Shown piece after piece: positions 39,729-48,990 of a stretch of DNA of 58,392 bases. The DNA lies in the NCBI GenBank assembly GCA_022563505.1, contig JADFNG010000008.1, forward strand, positions 1-58,392, in the 5' to 3' direction. Each line of letters starts with the position of its first letter. Position 1 is the stretch's first letter. The stretch comes from Pseudomonadota bacterium (GTDB lineage: Bacteria > Pseudomonadota > Gammaproteobacteria > Steroidobacterales > Woeseiaceae). Under the pieces are notes generated by a model. It was not told the origin of the DNA, searched no databases, and saw nothing but the letters and a program-made list of their open reading frames with translations. The position numbers and the translations under genes were made by a program.

Positions 39729-40754
39729 CTATTTTTTCATATATTTCTTGACTGCACGCGGCCCTACTTCGGCGCCGTAAATATTGCCATGGATGTCCAG
39801 CGCGACACCTTCCGCCCCGCTGGTGGGAGAATTATCCTGATCCATTTCCGGGTCGGGGATGAACATCGTCACAAATCCATCCACGGTGCTGCCGATGCGG
39901 ATGCCGCGTTTCCAGCCAGGATTGCGCCGCTCATTCGACTCGGAGTCGGCTGCATAAAGGATGTCATCGTCATCAATATAGAGTCCGCTCGGTCCGCCAA
40001 ACTGTGTCCAGGTGGCGAGGTGTTCGCCGCCCTGATCGAAAATCTGAATGCGCCGGTTGCTGCGATCAGCGACAAACAGTCTTCCCCTTGAGTCCATCGC
40101 CAGTGCGTGCGGGTCGCGGAACTGTCCGCTGCCGTTCCCGGTTGTTCCCCATTCACCCAGGTAGCTGCCGTCGGCAGAGAACTTGACGATGCGGTTGTTA
40201 CCGCCCGCGTCATGGCCATCGGCCACAAAAATGTCGCCGTTCGGTGCAACCAGGACGTCAGAGGGCTTGGTGAATAAATCATGACCGGTCCCTGCGACAC
40301 CTTTCTTGCCGAGCGTCATGAGTAATTCGCCGTCAGGGCTGAATTTCATGACCGTGTGACCGACACCGTCCGGAACCGGGGCATAACCGACTGCATCGGC
40401 GATCCATACGTTGTCGTCCGCATCGACGTACATGCCATGCGGCCAGGTAATCAAACCGGCACCGAAACTCTTGACAACATTTCCATCAAGGTCAAACAAC
40501 ATGACCGGATCGACGTCACTGCCGACGCAGAGGTTGGTACCGCAGCGTTCAGCGATCCAGATGTGCTTGCCGTCATTGGCAGGATAGATGGCACTCGTCG
40601 CACCCCATTCACGCCCGACCGGTATCCTGGCCCAGCCTTCAATGGTTTCGTATGGGTTGGGCGCGTGGTTTTGTGCGCCGGCGTTGGTGACAAACAATGT
40701 ACCGATCAAGGTCACCAACAGCGCTGCAGGTTTTCTTACGTTCCGGACTGACAT
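39729..40754 (-). CDS. Exported NHL-repeat beta-propeller protein
   Basis: A 341-residue secreted protein. Signal peptide ends after VTNAGAQ. The rest is built of NHL-type repeats (DLDGNVVKSFGAGLITWPHGMYVDADDNV type; FSADGSYLGEWGTTG; FRDPHALAMDSRGRLFVADRSN) forming a six-bladed propeller, similar to peptidyl-hydroxyglycine lyases and other NHL proteins. Enzymatic role cannot be decided. Same strand as the FAH-family gene upstream, 49 bases away. Confidence 0.82.
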   Translation of the reverse strand: MSVRNVRKPAALLVTLIGTLFVTNAGAQNHAPNPYETIEGWARIPVGREWGATSAIYPANDGKHIWIAERCGTNLCVGSDVDPVMLFDLDGNVVKSFGAGLITWPHGMYVDADDNVWIADAVGYAPVPDGVGHTVMKFSPDGELLMTLGKKGVAGTGHDLFTKPSDVLVAPNGDIFVADGHDAGGNNRIVKFSADGSYLGEWGTTGNGSGQFRDPHALAMDSRGRLFVADRSNRRIQIFDQGGEHLATWTQFGGPSGLYIDDDDILYAADSESNERRNPGWKRGIRIGSTVDGFVTMFIPDPEMDQDNSPTSGAEGVALDIHGNIYGAEVGPRAVKKYMKK

Positions 40755-40803
40755 TCAATTCTTCCCCTGTTCGTTAAATCTGCTGCACAATCGACCGTTT
40801 CGT

Positions 40804-41628
40804 CTAACGTGCAATCTGGTTTCGTAATACGCCCACGCCCTCAACCTCGATTTCTATGATGTCGCCAGGTTGCATCGCGGATGTGCTGCCAGGTGTGCCC
40901 GTGTAAATCACGTCGCCGGGATACAAGGTCGATGTCTGGCTGATAAAACTGACAATGGCATCAATGTCGTGAATGTGATCTCGCGTACTTTGCGACTGCA
41001 TGACCTTCCCATTGAGTCGGGACTGAACCAGCAGATTCTTGTAGTCAAGTCCCGTGACAATGGCCGGCCCAAGCGGACCAAAAGTGTCCGTCGCTTTGCC
41101 GCGAAACCACTGCAAGTCGTTTGCTTGCCAGTTTCTCTCACTGACATCGTTGCCCGCGGTTATGCCAAAAATATAATCGCTGGCATCCTCAACGGATACC
41201 TTGCTCGCAGTCTTGCCAATGACGACAACCAGTTCGGCTTCATAATGAACGTCCGTCGCGCCATCCGGGTAAACAATGTCGGCGCCAGGACCAATAATGG
41301 TGGTCGGCAGTTTCAGAAAAATGGGTGGATGCGGTGGCAGCACCCGATCGCCGCGGTGACTGTCATAGTTATAGCCGACGGCGAAAACTTTGGAGGGTTC
41401 CGCCGGCGCCAGCAATTGCACATCCGCCAGTGCGACCGATACACCGGTCGTTGTTCCACCCAGATAGGGCGCTGCAGATAACTGGCGAATGGTATCGCCT
41501 TCCTGGACGCCATAACTGACAGTGTCTTCATGGGCGTAGCGCACATAGCGGACCGTATCTTCGGCAATCACGTTGCCGCCAGCCACTAGCAGCACTGCAA
41601 GCAGTGCCGATCGCTGCATTCTTGTCAT
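40804..41628 (-). CDS. Fumarylacetoacetate hydrolase family protein with signal peptide
   Basis: A 274-residue FAH-superfamily protein. The family cleaves C-C bonds or decarboxylates/isomerises beta-keto acids with a divalent metal. Metal-ligand region HYEAELVVVIG and the signatures FGITAGNDVSERNWQ and DTFGPLGPAIVTG are present, ending in LYPGDVIYTGTPG..MQPGDIIEIEVEGVG. Unusually, the N-terminus is a clear signal peptide (SALLAVLLVAGGNVIA) so the protein should act in the periplasm. ATG 41628 follows GGGGA; in-frame starts further up to 41685 are possible. Probably co-transcribed with the NHL gene. Confidence 0.83.
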   Translation of the reverse strand: MTRMQRSALLAVLLVAGGNVIAEDTVRYVRYAHEDTVSYGVQEGDTIRQLSAAPYLGGTTTGVSVALADVQLLAPAEPSKVFAVGYNYDSHRGDRVLPPHPPIFLKLPTTIIGPGADIVYPDGATDVHYEAELVVVIGKTASKVSVEDASDYIFGITAGNDVSERNWQANDLQWFRGKATDTFGPLGPAIVTGLDYKNLLVQSRLNGKVMQSQSTRDHIHDIDAIVSFISQTSTLYPGDVIYTGTPGSTSAMQPGDIIEIEVEGVGVLRNQIAR

Positions 41629-41784
41629 CGTTTTCCCCATCTTGTTCGTTGCTTGCATATTCGGAGTGTTGCCCGACGTTTGCAAGCGATCGGATCGTCT
41701 GATAATACCGCCCGAAATACCTGCTGATGGCCATTCGCGTACTTATGCCTTACACGTTCCTGTGAGCGCTGCGGAACTCAGGTC

Positions 41785-42206
41785 TCAGGAAGAAGAAGAT
41801 CCTTCGAGCAAAGCCTCGACTTTTGCCAGTTCAGCGCCATTCTCCGTGCACACAGCGTAACGTCCTTCTTCGTTATGCGAATACATTGCGACACCCGCGT
41901 ATTCGCCGGCTTTATTAAGAACGTAGAAGTTCACGTTGAAATTAGGCAGCCCTCTGCTGTTCAAGAGACGCTTTTCGATCGTGTATTGCCGTATGCGTCG
42001 CAAGGCTTCCATGCCTGCGTCCCGCGGGCTTTTGCCGCGCCGCCGTTCTTGATGGTGAAACCATTGAATGATGACACAACAACCGGTCTGCTGGCGCCTG
42101 TGTGTACGGCGGGCGCTGCTGCTTTCGCGGTGCTGACCACCGTCGCTGCCAGCCCTGCGGCAGCGCCGGGCAGTACAAATTCCCTTCTGCTTAATTTGTC
42201 TGTCAT
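41785..42206 (-). pseudogene. Glycosylasparaginase remnant with internal deletion and frameshift
   Basis: The first frame from ATG 42206 (preceded by GGGAG) encodes a twin-arginine-like signal (SRREFVLPGAAAGLAATVV) and the mature start RPVVVSSFNGFTIKNGG, as in N4-(beta-N-acetylglucosaminyl)-L-asparaginases. Near 42035 the frame breaks, and another frame continues with DAGMEALRRI.. NFNVNFYVLNKAGEYAGVAMYS to 41785, which matches the C-terminal end of that family. About 200 central residues, including the Thr autoprocessing site, are absent. An ancient internal deletion is the simplest explanation. Function is lost. Confidence 0.75.
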
Positions 42207-42367
42207 TGTTTCGGTCTCCCTCATGCTGGCCGCTTGGCGTATCATCGGACAGGACGATCCTGTCCGAATTTGAGCTTATCGGCCACCGCGGCATTAATGG
42301 GAGACAACTCGCCCTGGTCAATAATTAAAGGCAAAGCTGATTTTAATTTCGAGGTGCACGATAGCGC

Positions 42368-43291
42368 ATGAGCTATAAGAGATTCTCATCCCTGATAATG
42401 TTGCTGCTTTGTTCCTGTATGGCACAATCTGGCGAGCGACGTGACAAGCACGCACTGGTTTTCTTGTCGGATTTCGGCTTGACGGAGCGATTTGTCGCCA
42501 GCATGAAGGGCGTTGCGATGTCGGTGGATCCGACACTGCAATTACACGATCTGACACACCAGATTGAACCATTCAATGTCTGGCAGGCATCCTATATGTT
42601 GGCGGGCACCATCGATTACTGGCCGCAAGGGACGGTGTTCGTGTCGGTCGTGGATCCGGGTGTTGGTACGGACCGCAGGTCAGTGGTCTTGCAAACTGCC
42701 TCCGGTCATTTCGTGGTCACGCCGGATAATGGCAGTTTGACCCTCGTTGCAGAACGACAAGGGATTGTTGCCCTGCGTGAGATTGACGAGTCCGTTAATC
42801 GATTGCGCGGTTCCGAAGACTTCCATACGTTTGATGGGCGCGATGTTTACGCTTATACCGGCGCAAGACTGGCAGCAGGTGTCATCGCATTCGATGCGGT
42901 AGGGCCGTTGCTTGAGCCGTCAGTCAAACAGTTGCCTTATCAGCGACCTGCGCTCATCGCCGAGGGCGTAATGGTCGGCAATGTCGTGCATGTCGAAAAA
43001 CCGTTCGGAAATATTGTGACGAACATCCCGAAGGCTATGCTGGCTGACCTGGGTGTCACCACCGAAGATCGTGTCGACGTACTGGTCGAAATCAGTCATT
43101 CAGGTCGGACAGTTTTCTCGGAGAATGTGCCCTACGTGACGACTTTCGGCCAGGTCGCACAAGGATTGCCAATGCTATACGCAGATTCGTTGAAGACGAT
43201 CGGGCTTGCGGTGAATAACGGGGATTTTGCGACGCAATACGACATCGCTGCCGGAGCGGACTGGCAAATTCGCTTGACTCGGTTGCCGTAG
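42368..43291 (+). CDS. Exported DUF62 S-adenosyl-L-methionine hydrolase
   Basis: A 307-residue DUF62 protein. The family (duf62, SalL and fluorinase relatives) converts SAM plus water to adenosine and methionine. Seen: FLSDFGLTERFVASMKG, VDPGVGTDRRSVV, TPDNGSLTLV and TFDGRDVYAYTGARLA, matching the SAM-binding Asp and hydroxide-activating residues. The N-terminus is hydrophobic with LLLCSCMAQ, a signal peptide or a lipobox-like site, so the enzyme would be exported, which is odd for a SAM-using enzyme. It is not a fluorinase by context. Confidence 0.85.
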   Translation: MSYKRFSSLIMLLLCSCMAQSGERRDKHALVFLSDFGLTERFVASMKGVAMSVDPTLQLHDLTHQIEPFNVWQASYMLAGTIDYWPQGTVFVSVVDPGVGTDRRSVVLQTASGHFVVTPDNGSLTLVAERQGIVALREIDESVNRLRGSEDFHTFDGRDVYAYTGARLAAGVIAFDAVGPLLEPSVKQLPYQRPALIAEGVMVGNVVHVEKPFGNIVTNIPKAMLADLGVTTEDRVDVLVEISHSGRTVFSENVPYVTTFGQVAQGLPMLYADSLKTIGLAVNNGDFATQYDIAAGADWQIRLTRLP

Positions 43292-43392
43292 CCGCGGTGC
43301 CGGCCGAATTGAAGCGGCAACTTCACGCTTGCAATTTGCTGGAGTAGTATCGGGGCCACAATTAAATTCAAAACAGTCGGCAGGAAATCTCA

Positions 43393-45300
43393 ATGCGTCA
43401 CAGCCATGCAGTGTCAAAGAATCTTCCATATTCCATGCTATTGGGTGCTTTGTTGTGCATCGCCTTCAGCACCATCGCTGATGCCAGGGACAAGTCGCTT
43501 AGGGAGCCGGTTCCTGGCGATGACTTCGTTATCCGGGAAGAAATGATTCCGATGCGTGACGGCGTAAAGCTGTACACCATCATCATGGTGCCGAAAAATT
43601 CGGACGGTCATCTGCCGATTATGATGACCCGAACTCCGTATGACGCAGGCGGCATCCTGGCAGGACCGGCGTCGACGAAACTGGGCGTGAATGTTGGTAC
43701 CCGGTTTCTTGGCAACGATTACATCTATGTGTCGCAGGATATTCGTGGCCGCTTCAAGTCGGAGGGCGATTACGTCATGTTCCGGCATCCGATCGGACCG
43801 CTGAATGATTCCGACACCGATCACACGACGGATACGTGGGATACGATTGAGTGGCTGATCAATAACGTTGATTCAAACGGGCGGGTGGGTGTCTGGGGTA
43901 CGTCCTATCCCGGCTGGTTGACGCTGGCGGCACTGAAAGACCCGCATCCCGCACTTGCAGCGGCTGTACCATTCAATCCGGTGGTCGACGTATGGAAAGC
44001 CGATGACTGGTTTCACTGGGGCGCATTTCGTGGTGCATTTGCGTTTGGCTTCATCTACTCAATGCAGTCGAGAACGGATGAATTTACCCGCTACCCCTAT
44101 GAGAAATTCGATTTTTACCAATTGATGATGGAATACGGTGCGCTCGGTAGTGCGCTTAACGATCAACTCGACGAGCGCCATGAGATGTGGACACGGATCG
44201 TGGAGAATCCCGCGTACGGACCGGAGTGGCAGGCGATTGCCGCCGATCAGTGGTTCGATTCGCCGAGCCGCCTGGTGCCGACGCTGCACGTGCATGGTTT
44301 CTGGGATCAGGAGGATATCTACGGTTCACCCGCCGTGTACGCGGCGCTCGAAAAACACGATCGAAAAAACGATACCAACTTTTTTGTTGCCGGTCCGTGG
44401 TACCACGGTCAGCATTTTGCTACCGGCGACCATTTGGGCGACATCGATTTTGATGAGTCGACCTCGGTGCGGTTTCGCGAAGACGTTCTCAAACCGTTTT
44501 TGCGTCGTTATCTGCACGGCGAGGATGCTCCAGCGATCGCGCCGGTCACGGTTTTTGAAACCGGTGTCAATCGCTGGCGTGAATTCGAGAAATGGCCGCC
44601 GGCTGGAGATACCGTTCGGCTGTATCTTCAGGCTGACGGCAAGCTCAGCTTCGACCGACCGAAAGGCGAAGAATCTGCAACACATTACGTGTCCGATCCC
44701 GCCAATCCGGTTCCCTATGCACCACGGCCGAATCTTGCCGTCAATTACGACGTCGATGTGACCGTTGATGCCTGGCGGACCTGGCTGGTGACCGATCAGC
44801 GTTTTGCAGATCATCGTCCAGATGTTGTGAACTGGATCAGCGAACCGCTGCAGGAACCCTTGACCATTCGCGGTGGACTCACCGCGCATGTATTTGCGGA
44901 AACGACAGGCACCGATGCGGACTGGGTTGTCAAATTGATTGACGTCTTCCCCGACCCGGCGCCAGGACTGGTTCAGTCGGGCTACCAGTTCATGGTGAGC
45001 GGCGACATATTCCGCGGTCGGTATCGCGAAGACTATGAGAACCCGCAGCCGATTGAACCCGATGTTGTGCTGGAATACACGATCCCGCTGCCGCACGCGA
45101 ATCACACCATTGCCAAAGGCCATCGTTTGATGGTGCAAATTCAGAGCACCTGGTTTCCTTTATACGACCGCAACCCGCAAACCTACGTCGAAAGCATCAT
45201 GTTTGCACCGGAGGAGGCGTACCAGGCCCAGACGCACAGCATTCATCACGACAGGAAGAATGCGACCTACATTGAGTTCAGGGTTGATGCAAGTCAGTAG
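43393..45300 (+). CDS. Exported CocE/NonD-family alpha/beta hydrolase
   Basis: A 635-residue hydrolase of the CocE/X-Pro dipeptidyl-peptidase S15 group. Signal peptide ends near residue 31 (FSTIADA). The nucleophile is Ser171 in GVWGTSYPGW; Asp in HGFWDQEDIYGS and His in GPWYHGQH complete a plausible triad. The C-terminal jelly-roll domain (about 400-630) has LTAHVFAETTGTDADWVVKLIDV. Members are glutaryl-7-ACA acylases, cocaine esterases and peptidases; substrate cannot be chosen here. The FAD oxidoreductase gene begins 11 bases downstream. Confidence 0.9.
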   Translation: MRHSHAVSKNLPYSMLLGALLCIAFSTIADARDKSLREPVPGDDFVIREEMIPMRDGVKLYTIIMVPKNSDGHLPIMMTRTPYDAGGILAGPASTKLGVNVGTRFLGNDYIYVSQDIRGRFKSEGDYVMFRHPIGPLNDSDTDHTTDTWDTIEWLINNVDSNGRVGVWGTSYPGWLTLAALKDPHPALAAAVPFNPVVDVWKADDWFHWGAFRGAFAFGFIYSMQSRTDEFTRYPYEKFDFYQLMMEYGALGSALNDQLDERHEMWTRIVENPAYGPEWQAIAADQWFDSPSRLVPTLHVHGFWDQEDIYGSPAVYAALEKHDRKNDTNFFVAGPWYHGQHFATGDHLGDIDFDESTSVRFREDVLKPFLRRYLHGEDAPAIAPVTVFETGVNRWREFEKWPPAGDTVRLYLQADGKLSFDRPKGEESATHYVSDPANPVPYAPRPNLAVNYDVDVTVDAWRTWLVTDQRFADHRPDVVNWISEPLQEPLTIRGGLTAHVFAETTGTDADWVVKLIDVFPDPAPGLVQSGYQFMVSGDIFRGRYREDYENPQPIEPDVVLEYTIPLPHANHTIAKGHRLMVQIQSTWFPLYDRNPQTYVESIMFAPEEAYQAQTHSIHHDRKNATYIEFRVDASQ

Positions 45301-45311
45301 TAGAAACGCCC

Positions 45312-46604
45312 ATGGCCGATGAACACTATCCCACTTACGAGAGGCCATGTGGGTGGAACGCGTTGCTGCCCAAGCGAGTACCAAAAAGCTCACTGACGAC
45401 AACAGTAAGCTGCGAGTTGGCGATCGTGGGTGCTGGATATACCGGGCTTGCTGCTGCTCGGCGCTGGGCATCCCTGGCTGGCGATGATCGTGTCGTGGTT
45501 CTTGAATCGAGCGAAGTAGGCGAAGGAAGTCCCGGCAGGAATTCGGGGTTCCTTATCGAAATAATGATGGCCGATGATGCCAATGCCGCTCAAGTCTCAC
45601 GCATGCACGAGTGCAATCGGCTGATCGGAACTGCGATCGATGACTTTCGGGAAATCGTCGACCGTGAGGACATTCGCTGCGGCATGATCCGTACCGGCAC
45701 CTATCGCGCCGCCGCCGGGATTCGTGGTGAGAAAGCCATAGAAAAATATCGGTCCTTTCTCCAGGCGGCGAATCTGGAGCATGTAACGCTCAATCGGGAG
45801 GAACTGGCCGATAGAATTGGCACCGATTTTTACCGCATTGGAATTTACTCCCCCCACTGTTACCTGGTGCAGCCTGCGGCTCTGGTTCGGGGGCTGGCAG
45901 ATAGCCTGCCACCGTCAGTGGCATTGTATGAAAACAGCCCCGCTATTCGATTGGACAAAGCGGGTACAGGTTGGAAAATAACGACACCTGTCGGTTGTGT
46001 TCACGCGGAGCGCGTTATCCTTGCGAATAATGCTTACAGCAGGAAACTGGTTCGTGCCAGCCGGCGAATTGCGGTGATTTATACCTACGCGGCGCTGACG
46101 GAGCCTTTGGACGAAGAACTACTGCAGGCGATGGGAGCGGACACTAATTGGGGTTTGTTGCCGGCGCTTCGGGTAGGAAGTACATTTCGTCGAACCGAAG
46201 ATGGGCGAGTCCTGGTTCGAGCATTTTGGGGTTACGAACAGGAACTCGACAACAAGAAGATTGAAGAAATCCTGCGGCAGAGTCTCAAGCGTCGTTTCCC
46301 GATTCTCGCTGACACGAAATTTCATTCCGTGTGGTCCGGTGCTACAGGCTTGACGATCAATGGATCGCCTGTGTGGGGAGAAGTAAAACCGGGACTATTT
46401 GTGTCGGCAGGCTGTAACGGGGGTGGCATTGTCAAAGGGACGTTGTTCGGGCGCTTGCTTGCAGATTACGCAAGCGGTCAGCCAGTGTCGGAGGTCGAAT
46501 CGTTATTTGGCCAGGCAGGCTGGATGCCAACTGAACCGTTTCGCTGGATTGGCAATGTACTCATAGCGGCATTTGAGCGATATCGTGGCGCTGCCGAATT
46601 GTAG
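45312..46604 (+). CDS. FAD-dependent amine/amino-acid oxidoreductase (DAO, PuuB-like)
   Basis: A 430-residue DAO-family flavoprotein. The Rossmann motif Gly40-x-Gly42-x-x-Gly45 lies in LAIVGAGYTGLAAAR, followed by SPGRNSGFLIE, typical of PuuB/OrdL gamma-glutamylputrescine or similar amine oxidoreductases. C-terminal GCNGGGIVKGTLFGRLLADY closes the FAD site. No signal peptide. 11 bases after the CocE-like gene on the same strand; a shared operon for a nitrogen compound is possible but unproven. Confidence 0.85.
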   Translation: MADEHYPTYERPCGWNALLPKRVPKSSLTTTVSCELAIVGAGYTGLAAARRWASLAGDDRVVVLESSEVGEGSPGRNSGFLIEIMMADDANAAQVSRMHECNRLIGTAIDDFREIVDREDIRCGMIRTGTYRAAAGIRGEKAIEKYRSFLQAANLEHVTLNREELADRIGTDFYRIGIYSPHCYLVQPAALVRGLADSLPPSVALYENSPAIRLDKAGTGWKITTPVGCVHAERVILANNAYSRKLVRASRRIAVIYTYAALTEPLDEELLQAMGADTNWGLLPALRVGSTFRRTEDGRVLVRAFWGYEQELDNKKIEEILRQSLKRRFPILADTKFHSVWSGATGLTINGSPVWGEVKPGLFVSAGCNGGGIVKGTLFGRLLADYASGQPVSEVESLFGQAGWMPTEPFRWIGNVLIAAFERYRGAAEL

Positions 46605-46681
46605 GCTGTTGGATCCAGAAAATATCACAAATAAACCTGACACTTTTTTCTGTTCGGTCAACAATGGATAATCACCTGCCA

Positions 46682-47797
46682 TCACTGTTTGAGTTCATTT
46701 TCTAAAGCGACTGCTTCTTTTGAAGAAATTCCAAGTTTGTCGCGTAAGTTATCCAGGATTCTCCTTTCGCCGTCCGTTACAAGTCCGTCTTCGACAGCGC
46801 CCTCCAATGTGGCGCGGTAGACCTCGAGCCTTCGTAAGTCCAGGTATTCAGGTGTATTCTGAACACTGTGCATGAGGCGGTCAGTCATACGCAGAGCCAA
46901 TCGTTGCATCGGTCTCAGCATGACCAAAATTGCAATGGCGACAATGATGTTCAAGACCGTCCCGCTCACAGGAACAAGCGATTCAAGAACTTCGCTTCCT
47001 ACAATGAAGCCCCCTATTATCAGTGTACCGACGGCACTTTGTTGCAAAGCGAATTTGACTTTAAGATCAATGTTGAATAGCTGAGAGCGCAGGACTGCAT
47101 ATGCCAACAGAAGGAAATATATGAAGTACGCCACAGCGTGGCCTGGGTTGAAGATAAAATCACCCCAGAATTCTATTGGGCGAAGAATCGGATACAGTAA
47201 CTGTACGAGACCGATGTATGCATCGCGAACTCCAAAGGCAATTGCAAACCACATCGCACTATTTCGGGCTGCGGATCCTCTTCGCGCACTAAAGAATGCG
47301 GTCATTGCGACAACGAAGCCGAACAGGTAAACGGCGCCGAGCAATTGTAATGTGCGTTCACCAAAATCGACGAGCTGAAAATTCCATGGAGCCCAGCCAG
47401 GGCTATAAAGCTCCGAAAAAAACCACTCGGGCTTTACGAACACGAGCACCGCAGCCAGAACACTTAAAACACCCAACAGGACTATTGCTGATCGTGAGCG
47501 AAACAGTTTGACCAGCGGCGAATCCAGAGCGATAGCCAAGAAACACAGGTATTGAAATGGCAATGCCACCATTGCAGCCGATCCGGCCGTGATCAACGCG
47601 ATGACAATGAACGGATCCTCGAAAAAGAACAGAATTCCCGTCATGAAAGAAAAAAGACCCTCTAAGATAAGGATCAAACTCAGTGATCTATTAAGAGGTC
47701 TTCCGGGATCAGTTCGCAAGGCAAAGATTGCACAGACCCAAGCAGCGACGAATGCAAACGCGCTTGGAATGCCCCACCAAGTCCAGAATAGGTTCAT
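46682..47797 (-). CDS. Multi-pass membrane protein with short cytoplasmic tail
   Basis: A 371-residue protein with about eight hydrophobic segments (residues 5-290), resembling the membrane sensor halves of histidine kinases (7TM type). No histidine kinase or other catalytic domain follows. The soluble tail (about 315-371) reads LEGAVEDGLVTDGERRILDNLRDKLGISSKEA, a helical segment like a TerB- or EF-hand-type tail. Function unknown. It is the last chromosomal-type gene before the mobile island; base use is somewhat more AT-rich than the core genes. Confidence 0.65.
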   Translation of the reverse strand: MNLFWTWWGIPSAFAFVAAWVCAIFALRTDPGRPLNRSLSLILILEGLFSFMTGILFFFEDPFIVIALITAGSAAMVALPFQYLCFLAIALDSPLVKLFRSRSAIVLLGVLSVLAAVLVFVKPEWFFSELYSPGWAPWNFQLVDFGERTLQLLGAVYLFGFVVAMTAFFSARRGSAARNSAMWFAIAFGVRDAYIGLVQLLYPILRPIEFWGDFIFNPGHAVAYFIYFLLLAYAVLRSQLFNIDLKVKFALQQSAVGTLIIGGFIVGSEVLESLVPVSGTVLNIIVAIAILVMLRPMQRLALRMTDRLMHSVQNTPEYLDLRRLEVYRATLEGAVEDGLVTDGERRILDNLRDKLGISSKEAVALENELKQ

Positions 47798-47919
47798 CGG
47801 ATTGATTCAGCCAATAAGCAGCGTTTCAATAAGTGCAGATACGTGATTTTGCAAGAATACGCCACCGTCGATTCTTCAGTGAGTATCATAAGAAGGATAT
47901 TAATCAGTCGTTAGCTGCC

Positions 47920-48818
47920 TGTGAGGTGCGAATTGCTACTTAGGCGGCTATTGGCAGCTGGTAAAGGCCACGGCAGAATGATTTCCAGCGATAGTTGTTC
48001 AGGCGAGCTGTGCTCTGACCCGCTATGCCAAGGCTAGAGTTTGGCGTTGTGCCGTCCAGCCCTTGGTGCGGGTGCTCCCTTGTGAATGGCGAATCCAATG
48101 ATTCGTCTGGTGCACTGATCAATGACGACCATCACCCAGTGTGTTTTTAGGATCAACGATTCACAGCGAAACAGATCCACACTCCACAAACTGTCTTTAC
48201 TGTGGCCGAGGCATGTTAGCCAGGACGGACCACCCGAGCCAGGATCGGGTCGGTAGTACTTGGTCAGCACTCGCCGCACGGTGTCCTTATTGACCGGGAT
48301 GCCGAAACTCAAGGAAATCTGATCGGCGATCCGCTGGTGTCCAAAGCGGGGATTCCTCTTCTTCATTGCCACGATGGCTGCAACTAGTTCCCGAGATGGC
48401 CCTTTGGGCCCCGGCCTGCCACGCCTGCTGGGTGAAAACAGCTCTCGGTACTTGCACTTCACCAGTGCTCGATGAAAGCTCAGAATCGTCGCGGGTTTCA
48501 GAACGATGGCTGAGCGAAGTAGGCGAGCGGGGTGGATCATACCGGCGCACAGACCAGCGACGATTCGGTCAACCGGCCGCAAATCGGGTGCCCGCTGTCG
48601 AGGGCGGTTGAGGATCAAGAGTTGGTGCTTTAGGAGTAACGACTCGGCAACGACGGAACGGGCACCGCCTGGACGCAATAAACGAATGACAGACACGATA
48701 AGATGGAAAAGCAACAGAAAGAGATCCTGAATAGCCATACCGGCTTAGGCAATGTGAATGCCACAATAGTGTCGACACCACAGCGTTTCAGGTTACGAAT
48801 AGGAATTCGCACCCCACA
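47920..48818 (-). mobile_element. DDE insertion sequence, internally deleted copy
   Basis: An 899-base IS copy. Its ends match those of the intact copy at 50825-52021: TGTGAGGTGCGAATT at 47920-47934 and the inverted AATTCGCACCCCACA at 48804-48818. The complete copy is about 1197 bases, so some 300 bases are lost from the transposase gene. It lies in inverted orientation to the intact copy, and a restriction-modification pair sits between them. No target duplication is evident. Confidence 0.8.
47940..48738 (-). pseudogene. Transposase (rve/DDE integrase type), internal deletion
   Basis: The N-terminal 220 codons (MAIQDLFLLLFHLIVSVIRL..) match the intact transposase at 50910-52001 closely, including SKDSLWSVDLFRCESL with the first catalytic Asp. 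At about 48085 the sequence jumps, out of frame, to EHPHQGLDGTTPNSSLGIAG..LYQLPIAA, equal to the C-terminal 45 residues of the intact copy. The second Asp and the Glu of the DDE triad are gone, so it cannot catalyse transposition. Confidence 0.85.
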
Positions 48819-48990
48819 GCCGCAAGAGTTCGTCAACATCAACTACCAAAGCAATTTCTACGCAGTCACCGATCCGTTTGACGTACAATAGAATTCGACG
48901 CGATTCTGTTTATTTTGCTGAGTTTTGTGCAAGTCTCTATCACGTCGGAGAATTGCCAGTTGACCATTTTCAATAACAAGGCGGTAGTTG

